A stretch of 64,000 bases of DNA, from the NCBI GenBank assembly GCA_030762175.1, contig CM060837.1, positions 7,706,001 through 7,770,000 of the forward strand, written 5' to 3'. The notes beneath the pieces were generated by a model. The model saw nothing but the letters and a program-made list of their open reading frames with translations. It searched no databases and was not told the DNA's origin. Position 1 is the first letter of the stretch; each line of letters starts with the position of its first letter. A program made the translations under genes and the position numbers. Below, one piece after another: positions 48,091 through 59,439 of the stretch. This DNA comes from Metallyticus violacea. Lineage: Eukaryota > Arthropoda > Insecta > Mantodea > Metallyticidae.

Positions 48091-49914
48091 ATTTATTACA
48101 CGTCGGTTTAATTAGGAAATTAAAATATCTCAATCCCTTTTGTATAAATATATTGGAAACTTTGTGACAGTATTTATGGTAACATTAGATTCAATTCCAT
48201 CTAAAAAACTAAAATAATTTTATGCAGAACATTTTTCTTATCGGCATTAAGACTGTTAAGAGATCCTGTTCATCGACAACAGTCTTTTTTCCACGCCAGC
48301 CACTTAGGTAAATCTCTCATGTATTTGCAATTGGTAGCGTTTTTTATAACCCTGCTCCAGAATGAGTCACGTGGCACTTTCCCTGAAGTGCTGCGCGTGC
48401 CTAGACAACCAAATTAGGCATCCGTCCGAGAGAATCATCGAGTACCCTTCCTTTCCGTTGAACACGGAACTTCAAGTCAATGTTTCGATATTATCTTGAA
48501 GCCACATCCCTTTTATTGGCTCTAAGAGAGGCTTAACAAACGTAGGGGGAACATGAATAAAAACCTCGGAGGCATATTTCTGAATGAATTCAGAATTTCA
48601 ATTCCTATTAGCTGAGAGAGTCCTTATGGTTGACTGTGCGGTTTTTAATTTTTTTTTTTAATCTGATGATAATGGTGTAGGGGTGAGCACAAAGATAGGG
48701 CAGTTGTACTGTTTATCTTGCCTAGAGCCTTATGCACTATTGTGTACAGTTTGTGCTGCTCATTACGTGGCTTCCCTCTCCGTCATTTCTGCGGTGGTCA
48801 GATCAATAGCGAACTATGTACCTTTAGCTAGTGTACTGTTGCCGTTCCATGAATTTTTGGGAACGCAACCCACTTGTTAGTATTTAAAAGTTTTGTAAAA
48901 TAAAAAAATAATAACTTTACTGAAAATTAGAGGCCACAATTCAAAGAAATGCCAAAAAATGATACAATATAATATGCAACCATGTAAACAACTTGTCTTG
49001 TACTTCAGCTATAATCGTCGTCGTCGTGGTACTGCGGTAGGGAAATTGTGTCTAAAATGTTATATTTTTTTAAAACAATTTCACACATTTAAATAAATGC
49101 CACAGACAATGAAAGGCATGTGTTACAATTTTTTGTTTCCTCTGCTATGTATGTATAACTTAGTCACTTAACTTTAATAAATCAACAGGCAAGAATAAAT
49201 ACAAGTTTTAGCATATATCGAAATCAATTTTGTCCTGAATTGCAAATAAACAGAAATAAAAAAAATCACTCTACCAGCATTACTGTATCTAAAACGTAAT
49301 CTTCATAGTTCAACAAAGTTATTTCATATCGTTCCATCCAACCTTCTTTTTAAATACATATCATGTACCTATGTACTGAGTGATTATTCCTTCACGTGCA
49401 TTTAGCCACAAATGACCGAGCTCTAGTTCTCGTCTTGTTCTCACGCTTGAAAGCAGGTCGGGGAACCGGAGGAGAGGTCAGTAAGAGTTTGGCTCTAGGA
49501 AAGCGGACAGATGTTCTTGTGTACTGTGTAAATTTACTAAACATTCATTAGGCGTCGTAATACATGGCATTAATTATCTTAATATGGCTCAATTCAGGTA
49601 TTTTATTCTCCAAACAGTGTTTATTTACGATTCTTATGTGCATACAGAGTCGGTTCGTGATATGCATTTCAAGAGAGATGCTTGATATGCAACTTTCATA
49701 TCGAAGATTAATAAATAAATTTCGTCAAATTGGGCAGTATTCTTGATAAAAAAAAAAAAAACGCATGCAGTCATGTACAGTACTTAACAAAAGAAAATTT
49801 AGAATTTAGTCATGCTCCGGAAGTTCCCCTAAAAATCATTTCGACGTCTTTTTCAGCAAACGGGAATTTCCTATTCCTCTGTTCCAATGGCTACAAAGCT
49901 ATTAAAGTTAAAGC
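48091..49914. other. DDR intron, nothing recognised
   Basis: About 1.8 kb of AT-rich intron. A short (CGT)n word at about 49,019-49,026. No coding or repeat signal recognised. Confidence 0.3.
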
Positions 49915-50075
49915 CGTATAAAATGACCGTAGTGCAAGAACTTTAACCGGGTTACTCTGCATCCAAGAGTAGATTTTGAAAAGTGTGCACGATGGATAAA
50001 TTGACCCTAATCTAATTTTCTTTACCAACGAATCTTGGTTGCACCTAATTCACAAAACAGTCGGAAATCTAGCCT
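49915..50075 (+). mobile_element. Tc1/mariner-type transposase scrap
   Basis: The + strand near 50,000 reads DPNLIFFTNESWLHL, the first catalytic block of a Tc1/mariner-superfamily transposase (usual F-T-D-E-x-W-x-H), with the aspartate changed to N. It stops abruptly where the hAT relic on the opposite strand begins. Confidence 0.5.
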
Positions 50076-50420
50076 TACGTCAAGATTTTTGTTGCTTTTT
50101 CTTGAAGTGAGAGACTTGAAGTATTAAATTTCTGAAAAAGTCCCCTAAATATGCCAAGCAGCGTTCGTCTTCTAAAGCGAAGTCATTGTCAATCAGGTCA
50201 GTTTTGACTTCAGCCTTCATTTCAAAGAGCCGAGTCAAACGTTTGCTTGGAGTGACTCGCCTGATTTCTGTGTGAAGAAGTAAATAAATGTGTAAACTTC
50301 TCATGTCATCGCGCAACAGGTCGTGATTTAATAATTAATTATTTTCACGCTTTCATCCATGACTTCTTTTAGGCAAGTGTTTGGCGGAGGCACTTCTTCG
50401 CTTTTTGTTTAATTTTTGAC
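50076..50420 (-). pseudogene. hAT-type (ZBED5/SCAND3-like) transposase relic
   Basis: An open minus-strand frame (50,316 down to 50,080) reads LLLHTEIRRVTPSKRLTRLF, then EMKAEV, DERCLAYLGDFFRNL and LQVSHFKKK. L-F-H-T-E-x-R-W-L-x-x-x-x-L-x-R-x-F-E-L and W-L-x-x-L-A-Y-L-x-D-I-F are conserved in the middle of hAT-type proteins of the ZBED5/SCAND3 group. A diverged upstream piece (KVMDESVKIINY) extends it to about 50,400. The DDE acids are not in this segment. A different hAT lineage from the relic at 6370. Confidence 0.66.
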
Positions 50421-51234
50421 ATAACATCAGACGTTGTTCCAGTCATGGCGTTCGGGCCGTCTTTGCGTACATGGGATGACTTCTATTGTTACCTGCGGAA
50501 GGACAAGTAGCACCTCAGTTCATTTGTTACACACACACAACTCATGGCCGCACAAAATTCACAATTTAACACCTCGTCTTTTCTTTATTCTTCCAATTTC
50601 TACAAGAAGCACTAGATGTTTGCAAACCGCTGCTCTACAGTAACGTTTTATTGTGTAAACGTTATTTCAAATGAGAACAGATGTGTGTTGGTGCGATATT
50701 TGTTCATAACTTTCTTGATCAGTTGCCAGCAATTCGCAGGAAAAACTAAACAAAATTAGTGCAAATCTGGAACATTAGTCAATAAAATCATCTCCCTGAA
50801 ATTAACACATGTGGAATATGAAGGAAAACATTAGCAGTGAAATCGGAAATATTATGGTGTCAATTGTAATGTGTGTCCTTATCCAATCCTGTCTAGCCGA
50901 GAAAGGTAAAGCAGTGGACACGTTTTAGAAATACAGAATCTGCCGGTTGCAGCGTGCTTAGTAAACTAAACCTAAAACACAGCCTGACCAGACAAGTTTT
51001 ATAACTAAAGTACATAGATATCTTTCTAAATAAATCCACACATTCATATCTAAAAATGAAGGAACTACATAAACTACACGAATTCCTCAACAAATTTAAT
51101 AACTTTAAAAAAAATTAAAAATACAAATTATGACCTTAATTAATGAAATAAGTTACTGTATGGTATTAACATGACAAACTCTAAAGCTACTAATAAAAAA
51201 AACTGAAATATAATACATTACTTAACTAGGTTTG
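50421..51234. other. DDR intron, nothing recognised
   Basis: Open frames at 50,434-50,643 (+) and 50,893-51,093 (-) carry no recognisable content. Confidence 0.25.
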
Positions 51235-51247
51235 CAGTTTTTCCCTA

Positions 51248-51526
51248 CCGCCACGGTTGACCGATATTGTCAAGACGCGGATTTGTGAGCGGAAGGTCTG
51301 GGGTTCGAATCCCGCCAGGACCGTCCTCCCTGACTGAGGTTTTTTCAATGTTTTCCTCAATCCCCATAAATGGCAAATGCCGGGGAGGTACCCTAAACTT
51401 AGGCCTGGAACGTTTCCTTCCTTTAATAATAATAAATCCTTTCCCAATATATCATTTCATGTATCACCAGTGTCCACTGCCTGTGGTGCCTCGGTAGTAA
51501 AAACCGGGGGTTAAACACCATTCATT
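51248..51526 (+). mobile_element. SINE-A copy 5 with target duplication
   Basis: Complete: CCGCCACGGTTGACCGATAT, GGGGTTCGAATCCCG, AAATGCCGGGGAGGTACC, and an end GGGGGTTAAACACCATTC. The 12-bp direct repeat CAGTTTTTCCCT flanks it at 51235-51246 and 51527-51538, so its borders are known. Several tRNA-head positions differ from the other copies (TTGACCGATATTGTC), so it is older than the copy at 55048. Confidence 0.92.
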
Positions 51527-51769
51527 CAGTTTTTCCCTTTAAAAAATCACTTGAAAATAAATGTCTGTATTGAAATTACTCCCTTAGTTATAAAGTAAAT
51601 GGGAACAAAATTAGAATTCTTGCAATCTATAAGTTTTCAAAAGAGAAAACACATTTTTATAATCCTTCATATTATTATTATAATTATTGATATTTAACCA
51701 CAAAAAGTAATGCTATGCTATTAATTAAATGAAATGAAATTAGTGACAGATAAAGCTATGGTGTGTGGG

Positions 51770-51940
51770 CATTTTTTAATTTTAAATGTAACCATGTTTG
51801 TGATCTAGCCCTTGATATATATTTTTTCATTGTTATTTTTGGTGCATAATAAGAAGATTCGATGGAGATTTGAGGAACTTTTTCAGAAATCTTTTCATCG
51901 GTACAGCTGTAATTTGCTTTTAAAAAAATCACATTCGCCA
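51770..51940 (+). repeat. Repeat family R, copy 2 (3' end only)
   Basis: TTATTTTTGGTGCATAATAA, TTCGATGGAGATTTGAGGAA, TCAGAAATCTTTTCATCGGT and ACAGCTGTAA align with the last ~100 bp of the copies at 57700 and 63280. The tandem-unit part is absent. Confidence 0.52.
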
Positions 51941-52914
51941 TCGTTTAAACTTTAAAAGATAATAAATTTTCCCTTCACCTACAGTTTCCAACGCTAACCA
52001 ACTTTTGACCGTAGCAAATGGTAACAAAACAAGTACAGATGGTAAATCAGCGTACTGCACTGAATATGCCTAACATATGCCACTTTTGCACCACATCAAT
52101 TGTGTGTTTCAAGCTAAATTAACTAAACGCACACAAACTAAGCTCCCCTGTGCACAACAAGAAACTCGATTCTCTATGCAACCAGTAATGATGTGGAGAT
52201 TATCATTTGATATAACAATGTATCGAATTACACATACAAAATCATTAGATGTTATTAAAAAGTGCTTCATTATTTTTTCTATTTTTTTAATTATTTGTTA
52301 TGCCATTAAATGTAGGAAAGTTTAAACAGGTAGGGAGAAAAAAGATATCTATATGTATGTTAACAAGCATATGTGTGTGTTTGATTTCATAATTAAGTTT
52401 GTTTTGCAGTTAAAATTTATTTCAGTAAATAAACATTTGCCAAACGTGACAGATTTATATCTAATTTAAAGTATAATTTTCATATGCATGATTCACCATT
52501 TCCAGAAAAAAGGAGATTATGTATCTTAAATACACATAGATTTATTAAAGTATGTACAATTTTAATTTGTTAATAGCTGGAATGCATTTGTCATATTTTT
52601 ACACTAACTTTATAACAATTTCACTAATTAGAAATAGAATAAAAATATACATACAATTCATTTCATTTCTCACACCTCTGTATTAAAATTTCAATCCTCC
52701 TAAAGGAAAACTTTTCCGAAGATTTGTTTGCAAATTACTGTAAAAAAGCCTCCTTGCAAAGGTACAATTCGTTATCAGCTATGTGGAAGGCGGTGCACAT
52801 CTTCAGCTGTCGTTAATGCAGGTTAACTTTTGCCAAAATTCCGTTAAGATGTTTTGATTGTTTGCAAAGCGTTTTCAGTTAAGGAGTCAAATAAAAGGTC
52901 GGGTAAATAGATAT
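51941..52914. other. DDR intron, nothing recognised
   Basis: AT-rich, no signal recognised. Confidence 0.25.
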
Positions 52915-54045
52915 GAGGGGCATTCAAAAAGTTTTGCAAAACTTGGAAAACTTATCCTCACAAAGTTCTCTCCATCTCTCTTCACACACAGTTGTAGACG
53001 GTGTAGCACTTGTCAAAAGCACTACGAGATGTTGTCAACAGATCTGAATTATAGCTTGAACGAGGTCCTGCACTCGTTTAAAATGTTTTGCAGCAATATA
53101 AGATTTCATTGAAGAAACAACCAGAAGTTCGTACGGTTGAAGGTCAAGGGTTTCCTCAGCTGTTCTGTAAGGAGAAGCATTGTCGTGCAAAAGCAACAGC
53201 CTTGAAGTTCGCCTCAGCTCTTCAAATAAAGTATCCAAAATATAAGTGTCATGGTATTCTCCACTCATTGTCATTCCTTCTGACATACAGTCAACCACTA
53301 ATGGTTCTTCATAGATGAAGAAAACTGTAAACATTCGCTTCCAGAACGAAAATCTTGTAGAAGAAATGGTCATGGGTCATTCTCATTTACCCATAGGCAG
53401 TTCTGAGCTTTATTTGGGATAATAAAGCCAACTTTCATCACCAATCAAACGTTTAGGGTCATTTGGTGGAAACTCGCTCAGCAGTTTCCTTGCACATTTC
53501 TTGCTCCTCTTCTCTTCATTGGTTAAGGAATGTGGAACCCATTTTGCACAGATTTTTCATAATTTTAAATGTTGTGGAGTTCACAATGTTCATTGTCAAT
53601 GCTGCCAATGCTAATAGCTACTTCCATTCTTACATTTTAACAGTAGTATGTCGATTTTCCTCCACCAAATTCCTCACTCTTTGAAGTGTTCTCTCGTTCA
53701 CAGCTTCCCAAGGTCGGCCAGAGCAAGGAATTGTCTATCAAAGTCTCTAGCCCTTCTTCATATAATCGAATATATCTTGCAATGGTATAAAATCACATTT
53801 TATAACCATGAACAGCTACCAAGTCCTCGTGGATTTTTTCGCTCTTTCACCTCGCTCATAGCTTGTGAAGTAAAGTTTTCTTCAGAATATTCATGGTTTT
53901 TCACCAGTTTTTGACACAAGACTAAACTCAACAGACTGTACGACAGTGGCTGTGCTATTTTAAACCTGCACTTATGTGTATTTTGATAGTTTAAGATACA
54001 TCGTTGCCAGCTGCGTTAGTTACATTTTGTAGACATTATTGTCCA
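52915..54045 (-). mobile_element. Mariner family A, copy 3
   Basis: The right terminus GAGGGGCATTCAAAAAGTTT is at the left edge in window coordinates; the minus strand then gives the transposase. Recognisable pieces: EERSRKCARKLLSEF-like remains near 53,500, TKRLIGDESWLYYPK-like remains near 53,420, KRMFTVFFIYEEPLVVDCMS, and GMTMSGEYHDTYILDTLFEE (open 53,373-53,035). HDNASPYRTAEETLD (second catalytic block, aspartate kept) follows. The third block is degraded. It aligns end to end with the copy at 13898 in reverse orientation, including the 5' UTR words TGTAGACATTATTG and TGCGTTAGTTACATTT, but its left terminus is lost at about 54,045. It sits in the 13-kb DDR intron. Confidence 0.86.
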
Positions 54046-55034
54046 ACAATATATGTGGCATAACGTTTGCAGTTGTTTGGAGCTCCAGGACATGGTACGT
54101 CTTCGATGCTTTTTCTGCACGCTTGCACTCATTTATCCAAAACCAGCGTCACCTAATGTAAGTAAAATGCTCTAGTGGATTTCCTTTGCTGTTTTCCTTT
54201 TCAGAAAAAAATAATTAAACCGCACTATGAATTCTAATATTATTCATTTTTCACTGTTGCATGTAACGCTCCCACCGAAAAGTGCTTATTCATTTATTAT
54301 TATTAGTTGTTTTTTTTTTTTTTTTCCTCTCCCACACTTGAAAATTCCCTTCACTGTCGGTGGGCTGGAAGGTATGCACCTCAGTAATAGTGTAAAGATT
54401 GTATTTTAGCAATTTTAAAGCAAAGTGCTGATATACTGACGCCTGCTTGTTATGCTAATTTTGTTAAAGAGTTTCGCTTTGATTGTTCTAACCCAGCGGC
54501 CCATGCCATTCTATTTTAACCTCTGTTTAGACACAACTTCTGGGTCTTATATTCTTGTCCAACAACCATCCTGTTGTTTTGAATTTAAAACTATTTTACG
54601 AATTGACGATTTGTCAGCTTGATGAACCCCCGGAAAGCTGAAATTCTGCACCGCAGTGAGCATAATTTATTTCTGTAGTGGAAATAAAGAGACGCCCATG
54701 TAGACGCTGACATAACTACCACCACATTATGCTTGGCTAGTTCAGGGTTTGGAATTATAGCTGGATTTTTCAGATTTACACTTCTGGGGTGAAAGGAATG
54801 TGGCTTTAAGTATATCAAAATCAAACGGATTGTAATCTACGGAGTTTATTCATGCTTTGTTATTACCACACAACAGCACACTTTTCCGATGGCGATATAC
54901 TCTGAGAATATGCAGACAGAATACGAGACAGACGTGATATAATTTATATTTCTCTCCCGAAAACTGTGTTTTTGTCCTGTTGTAGCTCGTATACTATTTT
55001 CCTACATAAATGTTTATTCCAACATCTATCATTC
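54046..55034. other. DDR intron, nothing recognised
   Basis: About 1 kb, no signal recognised; T17 run at about 54,309-54,325. Confidence 0.25.
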
Positions 55035-55047
55035 ATCACAAATAATA

Positions 55048-55343
55048 CCGCCACGGGTGGCCGAGGTCGTTAAGGCACGGACTCGTGAGCGGGAGGTCTG
55101 CGGTTCGAATCCCGCCAGGACCGTCCTCCCTGACTGGGGTTTTTTCCAGGTTTTCCTCAGTCTTCATAACTGGCAAATGCCGGGGAGGTACCTAAACTTA
55201 GGCCTGGAACGCTTCCTTCCTTAAAAAAAAAAAATATCCTTTCTCAATATATCATTTCATTTCATGTATCACCAGTGTCCACCGCCTGTGATGCCTCAGT
55301 AGTAAAAACGGGCGTTAAACACTACTCAAAAAAAAAAAAAAAA
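55048..55343 (+). mobile_element. SINE-A copy 6, complete, recent insertion
   Basis: The full element runs CCGCCACGGGTGGCCGAGGT, TTAAGGCACGGACTCGTGAG, B box GGTTCGAATCCCGCC, AAATGCCGGGGAGGTACC, CTTAGGCCTGGAACGCTTCC and GTGTCCACCGCCTGTGATGC, ending GGGCGTTAAACACTACTC plus a 16-A tail. A perfect 13-bp target duplication, ATCACAAATAATA, flanks it (55035-55047 and 55344-55356). Both promoter boxes are intact. This is the best reference copy for the family. Confidence 0.95.
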
Positions 55344-55820
55344 ATCACAAATAATAATTTTGTTTTTTCTTTCACGAAATGTTAATCGCCACTTATCTTT
55401 ACGTAATGTTAAAGTGTAGTTTAACTTTACGGAGTACGAACCACGATTTTTATAATGGAATTAAAACACACCTCTCTACGGAATCCAACGCATAACTAAC
55501 TAATCATTCTGAGATAATTAATAATACTATGTTACAATGCATTATATTTTCAATATACGTATACTAAGTGAATGACAGTCGTCAATTTCTATTTAGTCGT
55601 AATAAAGCTGTCTGTCTCATGTTTCATTCTTGGTACACATTATTGATGTTGTTACGCTTGCCATTGGTTGGTTCACTTATTTTTCTTATCTGCAGTTTAA
55701 TCTTTTCACATTCTTGGCTATGTACGTGTTCCTTTGAACAGTTACATTTTTATATTATAAATATTGTCATTAAGGCCAACAGACATTAAGACATACATTG
55801 TAATAACTCTTATCTGATAC

Positions 55821-56220
55821 ATGAAATCTTACAAATGAGCTTGCTAGATTTACACAATTTAAAACGTATTGCCAACGAATATTTGTGATTTGAGATGAAA
55901 AGCCATTACCTAACATTAAAACATATGCAAATGAACTTATTAAATTTATATAATTAAAAATCTATTATCAATGAATGTTTGCAGCTTTAAATCAAATATT
56001 GTAGCCTTTGTCTCACCATATAACGTACGTAAATGAGCTTCTTAAATTAACATAGCTAAAAAGCTATTACTATTAAGTGTTTGTGACTTTATATTGAGCA
56101 TTATAGTCTTTACGTAATATACAAACCTATGAAAATGTACTTATATAAATAATATTGTTAAACAATTGCTATCAATGAGTGTTTAGGGCCTTAAATCGGA
56201 TATTTTTCATTTCATTTTTT
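55821..56220. repeat. Four-unit imperfect tandem repeat, ~100 bp per unit
   Basis: Four diverged units are phased by (A)AATG(A)GCTT(A/C)TTAAATTT-like words at 55837, 55933, 56035 and 56137 (spacing 96, 102, 102). Each is followed by a TATTA/C-CAATGAATGTTTG-like word and a TTTAAAT word. Non-coding and AT-rich. It ends about 700 bp before the third DDR exon. Confidence 0.62.
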
Positions 56221-56917
56221 AATAAATTATAGCAAACTAAAATGCGTTGCTCTGTGTTAAAAATTCAAACCAGAGCAAACTGAGAAATCTGTCCTGTGTG
56301 TGCAGCTGTGATCTTTCAGTTTTATATCCGATTCGAGTGCGGGGAAAAATAAAACGAAGACTACATGTAAAATATATAAATTCTGCACTCAGTCTTCTTA
56401 CGGAAGATGCTGAAAGTGTTACCAACAATCTGCCTCTTAAAAAGCTGCATTTATACTCCTCAGTTCTTCTGCACTAATGGACTTTAATTTATTTCGCTTC
56501 TCGGCTGACTTGTGAATGGATGATTTTAAATGCGTAATATAAACCGCGATAAGTAAGAAACATATGCCCTCCTAAAATTACTGGAAACATAAAGAACAAA
56601 AATATAGTCGCGCTACTTTGAACAGTGTCATCAATTTACCCAGAGTTTGGTCACACTGTAAGCGGATCACAAGGAACATAACTCGAGAATGTTTTTCAGT
56701 TAGTAGAATCAAGACCTCTTGTATCGTGTTATGGTATTAAAATAATGATAGATGTAGAGATTTTGGAGAAACTTTATTAATATAGTGACACATATGGTGG
56801 TAATTTTGAAAATGTCCAACTAGTATTTAAATTGGTTCATGTATTTCTTTATATAGCAAGGGGTTTTCAGATCTGAAATATTCAATGATAGCATAAGAGG
56901 TGATGTTTATTTTTCAG

Positions 56918-57051
56918 GACAAGGCTGGGTAGGTTGGAGAAACGACACCAGGAATGGCCAACCAATAGAAATTAAATTCGAGTTTGACAAAGTGAGGGAA
57001 TTTACAGCCGTGCACATCTATTGCAACAACCAGTTCACAAGAGACGTTCAG
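56918..57051 (+). CDS. Ddr: Discoidin domain receptor exon (discoidin-like domain, later part)
   Basis: This 134-bp exon lies between a TTTTTCAG acceptor (56910-56917) and a CAG|GTGAGT donor (57051/57052). It enters in phase 1 and leaves in phase 0. It encodes GQGWVGWRNDTRNGQPIEIK, FEFDKVREFTAVHIYCNN, QFTRDVQ. V-G-W-x-N, the F-E-F-D-(K/R)-x-R-x-F strand and the H-x-x-C-N-N motif are characteristic of the DDR discoidin-like domain. N-D-T is a possible N-glycosylation site. It joins in frame to 43829 across a 13-kb intron. The rest of the domain, the membrane helix and the kinase are expected downstream but are not found within the remaining 6.9 kb. Confidence 0.95.
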
Positions 57052-57699
57052 GTGAGTTACTATATAATTTAAATATTTATTAAAACAAGTTAAGTAATTT
57101 TTTATAAAAATAAAATGTTTTTATTTATTCACAGTCTATACAAAGACTTATACATTGGGCCCTTTGAGTTTTCCATTTTGTCTAGTCTTTGACAACACAC
57201 CTTCGAGCCAAATATGTTTCAAAACGTAATGTAACAATACTAAAACACATATTTCCCTATTTTATCATGCAACAGTACTGGTTGATAACAGAGTTTCACT
57301 TAAATGAAGAAAAATAGCAGAAAATTTGGAGTTACATTTTGTATTTAAGATGATGTTCATATGTTTCAATAAAACAAATACATGTTACAATTTAAAAAAA
57401 AAATTGATGTTCTAAGCAAATATACAGAATCGAGAGTTACATCGATTTTCAGTGGGTTTGAAATTTAATGTAAATATTAACGTAGTAAAAATATGTAACG
57501 AAAACCTTTTCTAAAGATTATTACAGAGCACTTTTACATACAAATATAATTCTCAACTACACATTAGATTAACGTTTCGAATTTGCTATCTTCAGGATAA
57601 TATTCTGTGTTAAATATAAACATATGCATCATTATAATTGTAGTGTATATGCTGAATCAATTTGTCCTTTTATTTTGAAACAATTGAGAATAAATTAAA
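57052..57699. other. DDR intron start, nothing else recognised
   Basis: AT-rich intron behind the donor at 57052; no further exon recognised. Confidence 0.35.
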
Positions 57700-58230
57700 C
57701 GCCAGAGGCTTTCTAAATTTCGGTTTTCAGATATACTCCTAAAGACCCGATTCCCCTAATTTTCAGAAACTATTTTTTTTTATTTTATTTAAATGATATA
57801 TACCGAATTTCGTTAAAAAAAAAACAAATATTGGTGCCGCTAGAGCGATTTTTCAATTTTAGGTTTCCCTCAGAGTAGTCTTGATTTCGCTGATTTTCGA
57901 AAACTATTTTTATTAATTTATTTCTATTGTATATACAAAGTTTCGTTAAAAAAACACAAAAATTGCGGCGCTAGAGCGATTTTTTTATTTTATTTTTAGG
58001 TTAACCCCACCCCAATAGTCCAATATTGCTGGTTAACGATCCTCTTTTGTTAATTGATCTTAAAAGCCGAATTTCGTTGAGGAAAAACAAAAATTGCGAC
58101 CGCATTTCTTAATCTTCTTTTAGGTGCCTAGTAAGTAAGATCGATGGAGATTTGCAGAATGTTTTCAGAAATCTTTTCACGGGTACAAGTGCTTCGCCAA
58201 AAGTAGGCCACTTTTATTGCAGGACCCATT
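57700..58230 (+). repeat. Repeat family R, copy 3 (three internal units)
   Basis: Three unit markers, GAATTTCGTTAAAAAAAAAA (57,805), AAGTTTCGTTAAAAAAACAC (57,938) and GAATTTCGTTGAGGAAAAAC (58,071), are spaced 133 bp apart. Two are followed by GCCGCTAGAGCGATTTTT-like blocks. TTGCTGGTTAACGATCCTCT is at 58,026. The unique 3' end has GGTGCCTAGTAAGTAAGATC, GATGGAGATTTGCAGAATG and AAATCTTTTCACGGGTACAA. Probably inside a DDR intron. Confidence 0.66.
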
Positions 58231-59439
58231 ATTAATCCTTAATTCACTTCGCGAATAAAATGCGCCTGTCGTAAAAAGTGAACTGAACGCAGCCATTATC
58301 AGATTCACACGTATTCAGAATCTAGCGTAACCTTGTTCCAGTCAACGACGGGAAACACGTGTGCATAGACGCATTGTAAAAACTCCGTGAGTTGGTTCGT
58401 AGTTCATTGGGTCGCTCCGCAATTCATCTCTTTGTTAATATCTGGAATAGGCCTTAAGCTTATGGTATACCATACAAATAATGTACATCCCAAGCTGCAA
58501 TGATCACGGCCATAGTCGCTTATCGAAATAATCCTATGTCATTTATCAAACGATGTTTATCAGAAAGCTCGAAAATTACCCAGATAAACAAATTCTGTAG
58601 GTACAATGCTTACAAGATGAACATAATAAATTAATTTGCATAACAGTATCGACAAATGGAAAAGCTGAGTGCCACCCTCATCTTTACGTTAATGAAAGCA
58701 GGGGGTACGCGTGCTTTATCTGTCCCAGGATGCCTGTTGTTGCTTCTTCCACCCTTCGTATTAGGGCACAGATGGGCAACACGGAGAGCCCTCTTCATTT
58801 GCAATGAAAGTGCTCGCTGGGGCATTTGCAGCCAACTTTTTTTTTTTGTGTGTGTGCTGAGGGTAGCTCTTAAATCTGTCATACTATGGAATTAGGATTA
58901 CACGTTTCTATCTCAAACACACTGACATTGCATGATTCAGCGGTTTACGGGGTTAGACCAGGATGTTTCTGCATTAGCGGCAATGATACAAGTTGCTGTG
59001 TTTGTACTAAAAATGTATATAGCGGTACTGCAAAAGAAGGTTTTTCTATTTTGAATAAAACAGTAAATACTAGTTTCTTAAATATATATATACATATATA
59101 TATATATATTATATTAATGAAACATAAAAATAAAGAAACACTATTAAGAATGTAACAAATTAACACTAATAATAAAAGTAGATAAAGATAAAACACAGAG
59201 AAAAAAAATATATATATTGCCTCTCAGAACTTCTGATTTACTTCACTGTTGTCTCTCATACTATGAGATGACAAACGGCTACTTTACTGGATTGCATATT
59301 CTTATATTTAAGGCAATCGATTATTTTTGAGTACACAAGTAATCGAGAAAAATCGATTAATATATGGCTACCATAGCTACTATAGTAGTGGAATGCGTGG
59401 TCCGTGTTTTAATTACATCACTTTTGTTAATATGTATTT
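58231..59439. other. Spacer, nothing recognised; TA-rich run
   Basis: Short open frames on both strands at 58,631-58,895 have no recognisable content. A TA-rich microsatellite lies at about 59,083-59,110. Confidence 0.3.

Noticed and set aside
55821..56220. CRISPR array
   Set aside because: Units are imperfect ~100-bp tandem repeats without short identical repeats or unique spacers, in an insect-like intron.
58631..58895. Overlapping open frames on both strands as a gene
   Set aside because: No domain recognised and a poly-T tract lies within; no supporting context.
59083..59110. TA-rich run as a functional element
   Set aside because: Simple microsatellite, like the (AT)n at 16426, with no associated structure.
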